In this document: one piece after another, positions 11,163 through 23,400 of the stretch
Position numbering within the stretch: position 1 is the first letter of the stretch
How the letters are laid out: each line of letters opens with the position of its first letter
NCBI GenBank assembly: GCA_003508835.1
Contig: PUFA01000077.1
Span: forward strand, 5,470,001-5,534,000
Source of the DNA: Eonycteris spelaea
Lineage: Eukaryota; Chordata; Mammalia; Chiroptera; Pteropodidae
Length of the DNA stretch: 64,000 nucleotides
Reading direction: 5' to 3'
Notes under the pieces: model-generated
The model's input: the letters and a program-made list of their open reading frames with translations, nothing else
Databases searched by the model: none
What the model was told of the DNA's origin: nothing
Program-made: the position numbers and the translations under genes

Positions 11163-12085
11163 GTATTAACACCCCAGGGATGGTTTAAGCCGTACTTCAT
11201 GCTTAGAACTCAGTTATAGGGCCACATTAACTGCAAGGGATGTTAAAAAATATGGTCTATTTGTATTCCAAGGGAAAAAAAGAAACAGATTCCATGAAGA
11301 GCCAGCTTGTCTTTGTCACACACCAAAAAAAAAAAAAAAACTAACTAAAGATCATTTAACTCTATTTAACCAACTTGTTCCATCTAACGAGGTGTTGTAT
11401 ATGTCAAAAATATCACCTGAGGAACTGAAATTTTCTAAACTATGTATGAAAAATGGTATGTCGGTCAACCAAATTGGGAAAACAAGTCCCCTGATTCCTT
11501 GAAGAAAAACTGGTAAAAATCAATTAAGTCTTTAAGGTGCTAAAACAAAGAGAAAGGTAGATAAATATAAGCGGCTCTGGACTGAAAATCAATCATATAG
11601 TTTCAGAAGCTGAAAATAAAGAAATGGCATAAAAGTCATTACCAACATGTTGTTGCCCTCTGAAGCAGATGCACAAAACATTTATGAGTAAGATCCATAT
11701 GTTTTGCAAAAACACTTAATGACCCTAGAAAGCAGCATGGAACTCATGTAGTTTTCCTAGTCTGTCCCCAGTTATGGATCTGAGTAGGATTGGCACATTT
11801 TAAACATAGAAAATAAGACCAAATAAGGAATCATCTCTTATAAAAATAATCATTGTGAAAAACGACAAATGAGTCAAGCGGAAGAGTAAACTCAGAGACC
11901 AGCGATGGGGTTCAGGCAGCCTCGTTTGAGTCCCGTATCCATCCTCCCCCCACCCAGGCTTTTCTAATAGAAACAAATGGTACCAAGCATCATGCTTGCA
12001 GCAGGGTGTTAGGTTGTGAAATTGTCCTGTGGTATGAATCAAACTGGAAAACTCAAGGATGGCAGATCACAAACTATGAAGTAGC
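11162..12085. other. No recognised feature; A run at 11324-11340
   Basis: No gene or named repeat recognised. The A run could be an old retrotransposon tail, but nothing upstream of it resembles a SINE or a processed transcript. Confidence 0.5.
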
Positions 12086-12175
12086 ACAATGATGTGCACA
12101 GCACACTGGTTCGGGAGTCAAGCCACAAGGATTCTAATCCCTAGTCCTACTCGCTGCATCATGCTTAGTGTATCA
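12085..12175 (+). repeat. MIR SINE 5' half
   Basis: Sense MIR start: 'cacactggttcgggagtcaa', 'ggattctaatccctagt', 'cctactcgctgc'. Confidence 0.6.
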
Positions 12176-12534
12176 TACATTCTCTCCTTCCACGATTCCA
12201 AGAACACTTTGCACCCTCTCCGGGCCCTCTGAATCGTGAGATTACAATCTTAAATGTATCAATGAATCTAGTCGTTGTTGGTTTGTGTGATGTCACCATC
12301 ATAATCCTGTTTTTTTTTATTATTAATACTTTTGTTCAAATGCATTATAGAACGTTCAGACGTTTTGAAAAGAGGGCAAAGGGAAGATTTCAGTTTGGGA
12401 ATATATATAACCTTAAGAAAATAAGCTGGAAGGGTTTTCTGTTTACCCCAATAGAAAAACAAAGAAAAAAAATAGAAGTTCGGATAAACTCACACACACA
12501 AGAATATTAAGTTCGATGCAGAAAGCTACCTCAT

Positions 12535-12645
12535 TACTGCACAAATTAGTTGCATAGCCTAATCCCAGTCCCTTAGCATCTCTGGTTCTCAGTTTCCTCA
12601 GACTGCAATTGGTAGAAGGAAACCAGGAGATGAAACAGCCATATC
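12535..12645 (+). repeat. MIR SINE central part
   Basis: 'gttgcatagcctaatcccag' then 'ggttctcagtttcctcaga', matching the MIR middle. It may be the continuation of the MIR half at 12085, separated by about 360 bp of other sequence. Confidence 0.55.
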
Positions 12646-12813
12646 CAGATCAGCCAAGTACTCAGAATCTCCATAGTACTGGGCACATAACCTTATATAA
12701 CAATGCTTCTGTGTTTGAAACATTAAGAATCACTGAGCTAAACTAAAGATTTTTTTTAATCTGTAGAAAGAAGTCCTATTAAAATTTTTGTCTTTAAGAT
12801 AATATCAAATCTC

Positions 12814-12940
12814 AAAAAAAAAAAAAAAAAGCTAGCAAGAGGTAGGGAATGCTACACTCGTCCAGCTCTCGGGCAGGGTTTACCTATTTTCCTCCTTCCT
12901 CTCCCCTCCTCTCTCCCTCCTGCTCCCATCCCCTTTTTCT
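12814..12940. repeat. A run followed by polypyrimidine tract
   Basis: A 17-base A run at about 12814-12830. About 60 bp further is a C/T-only-rich tract at 12886-12940, on the plus strand. Confidence 0.7.
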
Positions 12941-13134
12941 AACAATTAGGATCTGTAAAACAAACCATCTAATAGATGTGTCATTCAGGGAGGATTAAAC
13001 AACCCTAGAGACGGTCTTTGTACCAGCTGTTGTATAGTATCATTGTTTACGTATGATTGTGAGAAAAGGCATCGGAAAGTCTAAAGTCAAATTGTGTAGA
13101 ACACAGCTACACATTTGGATTTCATTTGGATTCT

Positions 13135-13240
13135 CCGGAAACCCTTTGAGGAAGCAGAGACTCAGAGATGTCAAGCAAACAGCCCAAGAGTCCACAGCCA
13201 GAAGGGGCAGGTCCAGGCTTGGGACCCCAGTTCTATCACC
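13135..13240 (-). repeat. MIR SINE fragment
   Basis: Antisense MIR: 'gaagcagagactcagagatg', 'caagcaaacagcccaaga' and 'agccagaaggggcaggtcc'. Frames at 13040-13378 on both strands read through it and are shadows. Confidence 0.7.
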
Positions 13241-13519
13241 TGTGCCTTGACCTCGACACCATCCCAATGGCTCTATTTTCTGGCACCTGAAACTTGGCTT
13301 GGCTTCAAAAACATAAATTCAAGCAACAAATGGAGGACAAATAAAGGTGCCACTGAGGACGCCCTGCCTGGTGTCTAGGATGGCACCAGCTTTAGGTGAA
13401 GCTGAGGAAGGCCCTTTTGGAAAGCAGATCACAATCTATGAATCTGATACTGCTCAAATCTTTCTTGAAACTCTGAGGCTTACAAGATGTTTTCAGAAAC
13501 TTCCCAGAATAGTGTGATT

Positions 13520-13906
13520 CTATCAATAAGATGAAATATAGCCATTTGCTACTACATGGATGAATCTTGAGATGATCATGCTAAGTGAAATAAATCAGAA
13601 AAAGTTGAGGACAATATGATTTCACTCATGTGTGGGATATAAAACTGAAAGCAACAGACAAACAAGACAAACAGAGACTCATGGACACAGACAACGGTTT
13701 AGTGGTTACAGAAGAAAGTGGAGAAGGAGCAGGTAGATAAGCGTAAAGGGGATCAAATATATGGTGACGGAAAGAAATCTAACTTTAGGTGGTGAACACA
13801 CAATGCAGTATACATATGATGTATTATTGAATTGTACACTTGAAACCTATGTAATTTTATTAACCAATATCACCCCAAATTTAATAATTAAAAAAAAACT
13901 ACATCA
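13520..13906 (+). mobile_element. Bat-type L1 LINE 3' end
   Basis: Sense 5'-truncated L1. 'tactacatggatgaatcttg', 'gctaagtgaaataaatcag' and 'tgatttcactcatgtgtggg' come from the end of ORF2 and the start of the 3' UTR. They are followed by 'gactcatggacacagac', 'attgaattgtacacttgaa', 'ttaaccaatatcacccca' and an A-rich tail at 13893-13902. The final segment is the 3' UTR type I associate with chiropteran L1. The ORF2 part is broken and inactive. Confidence 0.88.
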
Positions 13907-14097
13907 CTGACAGAATCCCTGTAAATTGAAGATAATATGCACTGGTACAACTTAGATTAAAAAAAAAAAAAATTGTCCTAATAGGCATATCATGGTAGTT
14001 CTGAGACATGTTTGTCCAGAGTAAAATAATTTTTTTGGTATTATGTTCATAATTTTGTTCATAATGACATCAGCAAAGATCCACTCAGCTGCAGGGG

Positions 14098-14262
14098 CTA
14101 AAATTATTATTTAAAAAATAAAAGAGAGAGGGGGAGAGAGAAAGAAAGAGAAAAAAGGAAAAAAAATAAGAAAATAAAAAATTATTATTTAAACAATAAA
14201 AGAGAGAGAGGGAGATAGAGAAAGAGAAAAGTGGGGGGGGAGAGAAGAAAATAAATAGAGGA
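14098..14262 (+). repeat. Purine-rich tandem duplication (about 79 bp unit)
   Basis: Two diverged copies, starting near 14100 and 14179. Each opens with 'attattatttaaa.aataaa' and continues into a GA-rich run of AGAGAG/GGGGAG and AAGAAAATAAA. Nearly all bases after the first 20 of each unit are purines on the plus strand. Confidence 0.75.
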
Positions 14263-14479
14263 TAATTAATTCCACTGAAGAAATTCCTGGTTACCCCTCA
14301 AAGCCAGGTAAATGAAATAGACCAAAACTGAAATATTGAGATTGCGCTTTGTGTTTTTGTTTGAGAAACAACACAGATTGCAGACAATGCAAAAGCAGAG
14401 GAATCAAATGAGCAGGAATGAAATATGAAGAACGACTATTTTCTGCATCTCTGTAAAGGGTCCATGACACAGGAATTAC

Positions 14480-14655
14480 ACTTAAGCTGAGGCAGGTAAA
14501 CCCTGGATTCCAGTCCTGCTTTCTGTTCATAACAGATGTGTCGCCTTGGGCTAGTCATTTAACTACTCTGTTCCTCAGTTCCCTTGTTGCAAAGTTAAGA
14601 AGATACCTTCCTATATGATGGTTTCTTTGTTAGGACTGAATGTGGATTTAAGAGA
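14480..14655 (+). repeat. MIR SINE
   Basis: Sense MIR: 'accctggattccagtcctg', 'gtgtcgccttgggctagtca', 'ctgttcctcagttccc'. The last third has decayed. Confidence 0.75.
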
Positions 14656-17125
14656 GTTTTGTAACTTGGAATGAAAACTGTTCTCCTTGATCCACAGTGT
14701 TTCCAAAGAAAAAAGAAAAAAAGTAATGAATCGCTATCAGTTAAAAATTAGGATATTTCATATAAAATTTAGATGTTAGGCTTCTCTTGAAAAATCAAAC
14801 ATTCTAGCAACACTGGTCCGTATTCTTGTAGAACACAGTCGTCTGGATATGGGTACCAGCTACTTCCTTGGCACAGGACAGTCTTTAGTTCCTTTAGCTT
14901 CTATAGTTCCCTATCGTCTTACTCAGGGGCCAAGTCACACATCCACATAATTTTCAAGGATCTGGGTATTGAATTAACCTGCCTCCTCCCAAAAAAGGCA
15001 AGGGGAAGATTAGGTATTAAACCCAAGAGTTAGTAGACGTGATGTGAGTGAGAATGGCTTACCGCACAGTTGTGACTTGATATTTTATATTGATCACTTT
15101 ACAGAGGAGGTTCTTCTTGGCCTTGAGTAAAATTCATCCACCCCACATCTCTGAATCACTGTCACCCCTCCTCTTCTTAAGCTATTGCTGCCATAGAATT
15201 CTACCTGACCATGCCCCATCTTCACAGCCACTGTTTATCTGGAATTCCATTGACTGGATGAAATTTTAATTCTGAGATCATTGAGGAATTATCAGAGATG
15301 ATCTATCTACCACCCCTCATGGTATAAAACAGGAGCATGTAAAAAAAAAAAAGGTTTTTTTAGAATTTAGTTACTCAGGTTACCAAACAATATTAGGAGA
15401 CAGATGACTTTGCCAATAAGCATTGCAATCACTTCCCAAAATTTAACTGCAATTGTCTTTAGGGAGAAAATGTCAAAATTTGAAGAACATATACTAAGTA
15501 TCTGGAAAATATTAAATTCCCATTTAAGAATGCTTCAAGTAACTATTAAATTTCAATCAATAAGAACGTTTAAACTTTGAAATCGTAAAAATCACTAGAC
15601 ATTGTTCTAGGCACTCTAACTCCAAAGGAAAAACTTTTTTTTTTTTTTACTGCAACTAATATTTTGATCTTGGATACAGAAATTAATTCTTCAGCGCCCA
15701 GCCAAACCCTGTGTAGACTACTTCGATGGCCAGAGGATGTGAGGTTGCTTAGCCCCAGAAGACTCCAGCCAAAAATGGGATTGTCATTTGGAAGCATTTA
15801 GACCCAAAAGCAGAATTTAGCCATCCCACTTCTTTTCTAGTGAGGAGAACCAGGGCAGCTCCACATCCATAGGAGAGGTCTTAAGTCATAGGATTAAAAA
15901 AAGGGATAGGAGACCCTGGGATGAAGGATGCCCTGGATGAGAGGGTTAGCAGTTTAGGGAGGAAGACAGACAAGAATTCCTGGAGGGATATTTATCTGGG
16001 ATGTGTAGATATGCAGGTCCTGCCTGACTACAGGTAAAATAAAATGCTTCTGGCCTATGAGATCAATGAAATAAAATTTAAATACACACACACACACAAT
16101 ACACACATATGTGGCATTTACTCAACTAATGGGATTTTTTGTTGTTGTTGTTCTGTTTTGGTTTTGATGCTCATTTGCAAATCCTCTCAGTTCTCAAGCT
16201 TCCACGTGTCAGTCTTTCCATTTTCAATCAGGGACAATGCGGGTGATCTGCTTTCTGTGCCAGCCTCTCTGCCTCTGACACCACTTCCTGCAGGGGAAGC
16301 TACTGAGGAGAAGGAGGATAGAGCAACCCAGCCCTTTTCTGCAAGCGGACAGCAGACTTCCCCTGGTTCCTGCTGCTTTTACAGTCCCAAATGATGGATG
16401 CAAACCCTCAACCACTTTTCTGTTCTCAATTTTAAAGTCTGTTTGTCTCAAAAGGTCAGCTTCTCTCGGAACTCCCTGTACCCAGTCCAACAAGTCAGAG
16501 GAGACATTACCACGGCCCCCACGGTTTCTTCTGGCTTGCTGTAGTCAGGCTGATTGTCTGCTAACTGTCTTTCTGGCTCCAGGTTGGTCGCTTCATTGAG
16601 TGGTTGATTTAGCAACAAGAGGGCTTTTCTGGCTCTGTATCATCTGGAAGTTTTTTCCTCCAGAGAAATCCAGAAGGGAATACAAAACTTCTCCCACCAC
16701 CACTGTGCACTCAGCAAAGTGCAGAAATCCTGAGAAAAGCTGAGCAGCAAGAAGGGAGAGGTGTCGGTGTAATTAACAAAAACCTTCAGGTTCATTTTGT
16801 AGAATACACACTAGTTCTTAAATGTGGGGATCTTGGACACCCCTTAAGATGCCGAGGAAAACCATGAACCCTCTTTCTTCAAAAATGTGCAATATCGAGA
16901 ATTTAAGAATTGTCCAAACCCATTCATGAGTGTTAGAAATGTACATGGACTGCAAGCCAAAGTCTGCAGTGAGGGATGTGAATAAAGATTCTTCTCTTTT
17001 TATTTCAAGGTTTTGGTGGGAATATTAGTTATACAACCCAGTTAATAAATAGTCTGCAAGAGTTATCTTTGAATAATTACCAATTGAAAGACTAGAAATT
17101 AAATACAACTCGAAATCAAAACACT
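14655..17125. other. Long unrecognised block
   Basis: About 2.5 kb with no gene and no confident repeat call. Minor simple repeats: A run at 15341-15352, T run at about 15635-15648, a short (AC)n at 16083-16108, and (GTT)n at 16138-16152. The opposing frames at 16044-16394 and 16224-16493 have no known domain. The 16180-16700 part is GC-richer than its surroundings. Confidence 0.5.
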
Positions 17126-17129
17126 GATA

Positions 17130-17252
17130 CTCTGAAGTGATTTTTATGCCCAGTTGACCCATAAGAACACCGAGACCTAGAAAGGATACAGCCTTCGAGT
17201 TTAGCAGTTAGACAGTAGCAAAACTAGAGTTCTACTATAACAAGAATCTGTG
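17130..17252 (-). repeat. MIR SINE fragment
   Basis: Antisense MIR: 'ccataagaacaccgagacct', 'agaaaggatacagcc', 'agcaaaactagagttctac'. Confidence 0.55.
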
Positions 17253-17524
17253 CTAATGGATGGGCTCACTTGTGTGACCGTCACCTCAGAATACACCAAG
17301 ATACACTCAGCAGTGTCCATAAGCAGTGAGTGTTCCTTTCCCTTTGTTTTTGAAGATCACTTAAACTACACATGGCATTTTACACCTAGTCTGAAGGTCA
17401 TGTGACATCAAAAGGAGGTAGTAGGGTATACATACTGGGACAAGGAAGACCGTTTTATCTTAAATCAAGAGAGGAGTACCATTAACTTATTTTTTTTAAT
17501 GTAGCCTAAATACATGGTACAATG

Positions 17525-17662
17525 AAAAAAAGCACTGTTTTTGGTGTCTGGATCCCTAAGTTCTTATTAAAAGTTTGCCAGCCTGTAGCCAAATAGCCTA
17601 TCTAAACCTCAGTTTCCTGACCTGTACATTGAAGGTGTCGAAATAAGTATTGTCTAGAGTCC
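17525..17662 (+). repeat. MIR SINE
   Basis: Sense MIR with 'tttttggtgtctggatccct', 'ctatctaaacctcagtttc' and 'ctgacctgtacattgaa'. Confidence 0.7.
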
Positions 17663-17909
17663 TATGGGTCTGTGGTTGCAGTCTGTTAGAGAGAACTCTG
17701 GAAGACAACCCAGACATTGTGGTTCTACTAAAATATTCCTTCCAGGAGTTGTCTCTGGCAACTTACCAGGACTGGGCAAGGTGCCTCCCCAGTGTCCCTG
17801 GAGCCCTTAAATTTGAACACGGCACTTATTACACTGTTCTGAAATCATCCATTTATCTCCCTATTTAAACAGTAAGTTTTACCATCCATCGGAGAAGCAG
17901 GAAGCATAT

Positions 17910-18128
17910 TGGTAAGATTGCAGACTCTGAAAAAGCATGGTTTGCATCTCAGAGAGCTTTGTGTCCTCAGGACAGCTACCCATGTACCTTGGGTTCCTCA
18001 CATGTAAAATGGCACCTAACACATAGAATTACTGTGAGGTTAAGTAAGGTAAGGTACGTGAAGCATTTAGAAGGCTATACCCAGTACATTCTAAACACTC
18101 AATAAATTCAGGTATTATTATCAGCAGT
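17910..18128 (+). repeat. MIR SINE, near full length
   Basis: Sense MIR through to the tail: 'attgcagactctgaaaaag', 'ggttcctcacatgtaaaatg', 'actgtgaggttaagtaagg', 'ctaaacactcaataaattc', 'aggtattattatc'. Confidence 0.8.
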
Positions 18129-18182
18129 GTCTAACAGTTTCCAGTATATAGTAGATGCTCAGATATTTGCTAAATAAATGCA
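18128..18182 (+). repeat. Second MIR/L2 tail
   Basis: 'atatagtagatgctcagata' then 'tttgctaaataaatg' follows directly after the MIR. It is a separate 3' tail copy or a short L2 end. Confidence 0.5.
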
Positions 18183-20815
18183 AGACTGACTTATAAATTA
18201 TTTCTACCACATTTAATATCCGAACTCAGAAGAGTCCAAATTAATGACAAACACCTTCGACTGCAGCATTTTAATTCATGACAAATATCTGTGACCAGCA
18301 TTTTGTTTAATTCAATATGAGGTGTTTTTGTTATCTAGATTTGATGTGTTTGGCATCATATTAGGATGCATTTAGAAGCACCCTTGAATAGTACTTAACA
18401 TGTTCTTGTGACTGGTTTCAACCTCTGATGAAATTTCAAACTCCATAGGTTAGAAGTTGTTACAAAGGAAATCATCCCTATTGTTAACCATCTACTTTGG
18501 GATATATGTTATGAGCAAACTATGCAGTATGGTTGGATGAGAGACTTGAATCACACAAGGCTGTGTGATTTTCACACTAGTGCATGGCTCAACTCTTCTC
18601 GATAATTAGATACTGAGCCTTGATTCATAAAAGTTTTAATCTTGGAACATTTCCCTTCATTCTTCACTGAAAACTCCATCCGGTCTCTACTTCTGTTCTT
18701 GGGTATATGACAATATTACTGTGGGTTTTCCCAACATAATGGTGTTGGCTCATTTGAAGTAAACTCATTCAGAATGCATTTGGCTAGTAGATTACATTTT
18801 GGTATACTGCATCTTCAGATAGACATACATACACACAAAATAACTCTCAGAGATAAGTACTAGAGCATCATGAGATGGATAGCTCCATATTTAGCTTGTC
18901 CACACTCAGAAAAAAATATAATTCTCGTAGCAACATTATATCAATTATTAAAAAGTTTGTCACAGTATCTGAACTGCTGTCACTGCAAGAACTAATTGCT
19001 AATTTTATTAGCTATTATGAATCACAAAGAAAATTCTGTTTTGTGTATATTCAAACTGGATCTTTTTCAATTGATGCCTGAATAGGAAATAGAGACAAAA
19101 ACGCATCACACTGCTCCACATAAACATAAAATCTGGACTATGTATGCTCCTTAGGATTGCAGCCTGGACTTAGAGGAGGGAAAGGAAAAGAGTGTGGGGC
19201 TGGACAATTTGAAGAAGTGTCTTGCCGTCTCTGTGATTCAGTCTTCCTGCTGCTGAGTAACCAGAGACTGCTGAATTACCATTCCATTATAATAGTCCAC
19301 AATCTATAATCTCAACATTCACTAATGACCACATCTTGGTTACAAAATGATTTACCTTCTGTCACTCAGTAATTAGCAGACTACACTGACAAAGTCCATT
19401 GCTTACATTTTAGCTTTGAAATATTTTACATCCAACATGGTTTCTTAAAACAATAATAATAGAGCAGCATAATTTGTCAGTAAGATGACATTAAGTTGTT
19501 TTCTCAGCTGTGTTAAGTGATGAGAATCAATTCTACATGTTTATCACATGGACTATGATTTATGATTCCTGAAATAAACTTGATATTTTCTTTCACTGGA
19601 ATACATTTTTTAAATTTTAATTCTGAGGCTATTTATGGGGAGGGGGACTATTACTCTCCTAAAAAAACCCTTAATGACTATATCAAGGTAGGAGTGAAAT
19701 CTTCAAATACACGCTCTCATGCTCCTTATCATATGTTGAATATATAACTTCGTATATATACTCAGTTGACAAAACTGGCAAAGTTACTTTAAAAAAAAAC
19801 TCTCTTAATAATTGGTTCTGTACACTGTCACCAAGGCAACACCGAATCTTTCCAGCCAAAAATACATCGTCTTCTTGCGTGAATATAGATAAATATTCCG
19901 TGTGAATTTAAGATAACCTCAATTGCAAAGGAAATTAGATCAGAGTCTGATTCAGTGAGAAAGGGCAGAACTGGACCCAAATTTCCCCATGCAGTGAGAT
20001 GCAGTCTGTTTTCATAGGATGAACAATCCCAGACTTCCCGTTCGATAACTCACAGAGTGACCTATGAAACTTGAATTCATTCTAGTGTCATTGCCATCAG
20101 CAATGTATGACTAGTCCACCAAGAGTGAAACAAGAAGCTTGGTGAAGTCAGAAGCCTAAAAAATATAAAACTTCCAGCTCTCTCAAGTGTACTTTTTTTG
20201 TTGGATTTTCAAAAGTTTCCCTAGGGCTTAGAAAAGGGGCCATTATCATGTTTTCTGCAGAGATATTTGATTAATTTGGCCACTGATGCATGTAGCAATG
20301 GGAAAAAATAGGTAATAAGGAGCAGGGGGAGTTGACATTAAAAAAAATAATAAAACCTTATTGTAACCTGTGGAAAATGGCAGTGTCAAAACAGTTTTCA
20401 TTTGGGGAGAAAAAGGGGGAGATTATCGTTTTTGAAAATAGTTTGTACATGTAGCATTTTACAAAGATGTTCTGTGTCTTATAGCATGATTAACACAAGG
20501 ACAAGACTGAGAAGCAATAACATTAAGATGAAGCAAACACTCTGACAAAGAATTAATCAGAAAACAAGGGGTAATACATTTGATTACAAAATGCAAAGTT
20601 GGGGTCACTTGCCCAAAGGAAGTTAAAAGAAAAAGATGTTTCCACAAGTCATAGCATAAAATTGACAGGATTTTACTCAAGATTATGAAGTAACTCAGGA
20701 CCACACAATGTCAAATCATTTGCCTCTTTCTTACAAAAAATAAATAAGTTAGACCAGAAGGGTATATAGAGAAGAAAATTCACAAATAACAGAGGAAATC
20801 AGACATACCACTTAT
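18182..20815. other. Long AT-rich unrecognised block
   Basis: About 2.6 kb with no gene, RNA or confident repeat. Frames at 18875-19081, 19562-19747 and 20459-20704 are short and domainless. The stretch at about 20215-20320 ('atttgattaatttggcca', 'ctgatgcatgtagcaatgg') has a texture like conserved non-coding DNA, but nothing more can be said. Confidence 0.5.
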
Positions 20816-20817
20816 AG

Positions 20818-20849
20818 CTGTATTTATCATTATCTGTATTTATCATTTA
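20818..20849 (+). repeat. 16-bp tandem duplication
   Basis: The unit 'ctgtatttatcatta' followed by one further base occurs twice in a row, with only the last bases differing. Confidence 0.8.
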
Positions 20850-21780
20850 CAGATAATCATTAGACACACACAAAATTTCAGTACCTCAGAAGATTAGATG
20901 TTCACATGGAAATGGCGTGTTCTGGAATTAACTGCTCATACCTTTAGAATTTCTCCATCATAACATTTTCTGAATCAGATAAGAGTCATTTTCTTAGGTA
21001 ATCTGATAAACCCTTTTTTACCCAAATCAAATGATTTTCTTTTTCAAAAATAAAAAGACGCTCGTCATGTCTTCTCCGAAATTCTTGCTCAACATCCAAG
21101 AAACAAACACAGATTACAGTATAGACACCTTTCAATCATCTATGTATACTGTGAAACTCTGTCTGTCTCCCCCAAAATGAGGGTTTTCATCCTCTCATAA
21201 AGTAATAGAAAAGCCTCTGTCAGCAGCCCCTCTTCCCCAAGGAAAGGGAGTTGTTGAGCCTGGCAGATAAATCTGATTTTATAGCCCGGCAATCTTTTCT
21301 CTCTTTTGGAATTGGCTGGTTCATGGAACTAGTGCATTTGGTTTCGGTCTTTGACTCTGGAAAGTGAAAACTTACAGGTTAGGGCTCACCTTATTTACAG
21401 AGCCTTTCCTTTCTGTACTACTCTATTGGAGCTTCCCCAGTATTATCAAGCAGTGATTCTTCTTGTCTTGGCAGAACCAAAGTCCATATTTGCTAGCCCA
21501 ATGTCTAAAATTGGGAGGTAGCAATATTTTAGAAGGCCTTAGTGTCTTCGTGAATCCAGGGAACATTCTACAATTCAGTTATACCAATTATAAAGTTTTT
21601 TTTTTGTTTTGTTTTTACCTAGATCCCTGTAACTCCTGTGCCTTTTTATTATTTGTTCCAACACAGAGAAGGTAGTCAGAACAAGATTTCATTATCCCTA
21701 AATTTATCCAAAACAAAGATTCACAGTTAAAACCTGACAAATTCAAAAGGTGGGCAATAGGAATGTCTTTTGGGTTTGTT
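20850..21780. other. No recognised feature
   Basis: No gene or named repeat. There is a T run at 21597-21605. The 21180-21380 part is repeat-free, mixed-composition sequence. The frame at 21463-21675 has no recognisable domain. Confidence 0.45.
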
Positions 21781-21998
21781 CATTTATGCTTCAGTTCATA
21801 TTTTAGCTCTACCTCTTAATATCTCTGTGATCTGAACTATAGACTGTCTTCTCAAACTCCCTGTTCTCATCTATAAAAAGATGACTGCATTGAGATGCAC
21901 GATTAAGTATACTTAATTAAGGGACATAATTGATATAAGCACCATGGCTGGCACATATCTAGTACTGGGCACCTATTATTAATATTAATGAAATGTGT
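21780..21998 (+). repeat. MIR SINE, near full length
   Basis: Sense MIR: 'attttagctctacctcttaa', 'ctctgtgatctgaac', 'ctgttctcatctataaaaag', 'agcaccatggctggcacata', and the 'attattaatatta' end. Confidence 0.7.
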
Positions 21999-23070
21999 TT
22001 GTAATCTTAATGAAAACTCATCATTATTTGTCCAATTGATTCAACACCCAGGGATAGAAGAGATCAGAACAGGCATTAGAAACACACTGAAGGCAAACAG
22101 AAAACGATTTTTGCAACTGTCCTCAGTAATTCACCCACAGACCATTAAGAGATGACTCTTTCCACACCAGGAAAAACTTATTGCCTGATTAATTGATTGA
22201 TATTATTTCATGATTGTTTCCAGGGCTCTGACACTAGAAGGGCCTTTTCTTTCTCTTTCCATTAACTATTTATAATGCACAGATTTTCTTAAATATATTC
22301 TTTAATACTTGCTAAAGAGACAACTATCCTTTTAAAACAGTTTTAAGGTGATTTTTAGATCTATTAATCTAAGATATTAAAAGAGTTGATTAAATAAAAC
22401 TGAGTCATGGGCCTATACAGCAAGGACTGGAGAAGGCATGACATTTCGAAGCTGAATGTAGAGTTCTCCATTACCTCTCTGCTCAGCTTCCTGTCCCTGG
22501 ATGATCAACATTAACTTCTGTAACTTAGCAACAGCAGCTTCTGTAAAACAGCAGGGTATTCTTAACCTTTTCTGACTGGTTCCTGCAGGAGGTGGTTACT
22601 ATTTTCAATTTTTTCTTTGTCAGTCATAACCAGTGTGGAGCTGGGAATGATTGACAGACTGTCTTGGAATCAGAAGAAAGTAAGCCAGATCCTACCCAGG
22701 TGATCTTCACAATAGAAAAGATGGCTTCTCTCCAGGACATCACAAAGGATCTGTTCCAATCAAAATGTTTTTTGCACTGTTTTTATGACTTAGTGAATAT
22801 CTAGTGAGAGAGTTCTGGAAATTCTTTTATTATTATTTATCTACTCTCGTGCTGATGCAAGAGATACATTTAAAGACCCCAAACGGAGTACAAACCACCA
22901 GGCTTCCTTGGGACCACCATGTATCTATTTGACCCAACCCTGTGAATTCAGCTCCAGAATAGTGGGACTATTCTGGTTATGGGATTATCCTTACACACCT
23001 AAAATTCTCTACTGAACAGCCCTTTAGCTAAGACACTGACAGCCAATAAAATTTAAACATTTTTTTTAAC
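21998..23070. other. No recognised feature
   Basis: About 1 kb without a named repeat or gene signal. Mixed composition, richer in GC around 22430-22760. Confidence 0.5.
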
Positions 23071-23074
23071 ATCG

Positions 23075-23400
23075 TTATGTTTTTTGTTAAATTTATTGGG
23101 GTGCATTGATTAATAAAATTATAGTAGGTTTCAAGTACACAATTCTGTAATGCATCATATGTATGTTGCATTGTGTCCTCACCACCCAAAGTCAAATCTC
23201 CTTCTGTCATATATTTGACTCCCTTTACCCTTTTGTACACTCCCCCACCCCCACTTCTCTCTGGTCATCACTAAACCATTGTCTGTATCTTGAGTTTTTG
23301 TTTATTTGTCTTATTCACCTGTTGCTTTCATTTTATATCCCACATATGACTGAAATAACATAGTTTTTTTACTTTTTCTGATTGGCTTGTCCTCATCTAC
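23075..23400 (-). mobile_element. Bat-type L1 LINE 3' end
   Basis: Antisense L1 tail: 'aaatttattggggtgca', 'ttaataaaattatagtagg', 'ttcaagtacacaattctgta', 'ccacccaaagtcaaatctcc', 'atatttgactccctttaccc', 'ttgtctgtatcttgag', and 'atcccacatatgactgaaat'. Truncated after the ORF2 end. The frames at 23028-23363 on both strands are readings of this repeat. Confidence 0.9.

Noticed and set aside
11324..11340. SINE or processed pseudogene tail (A run), also at 12814, 49675 and 51680
   Set aside because: No tRNA-like, 7SL-like or exon-joined sequence precedes these A runs.
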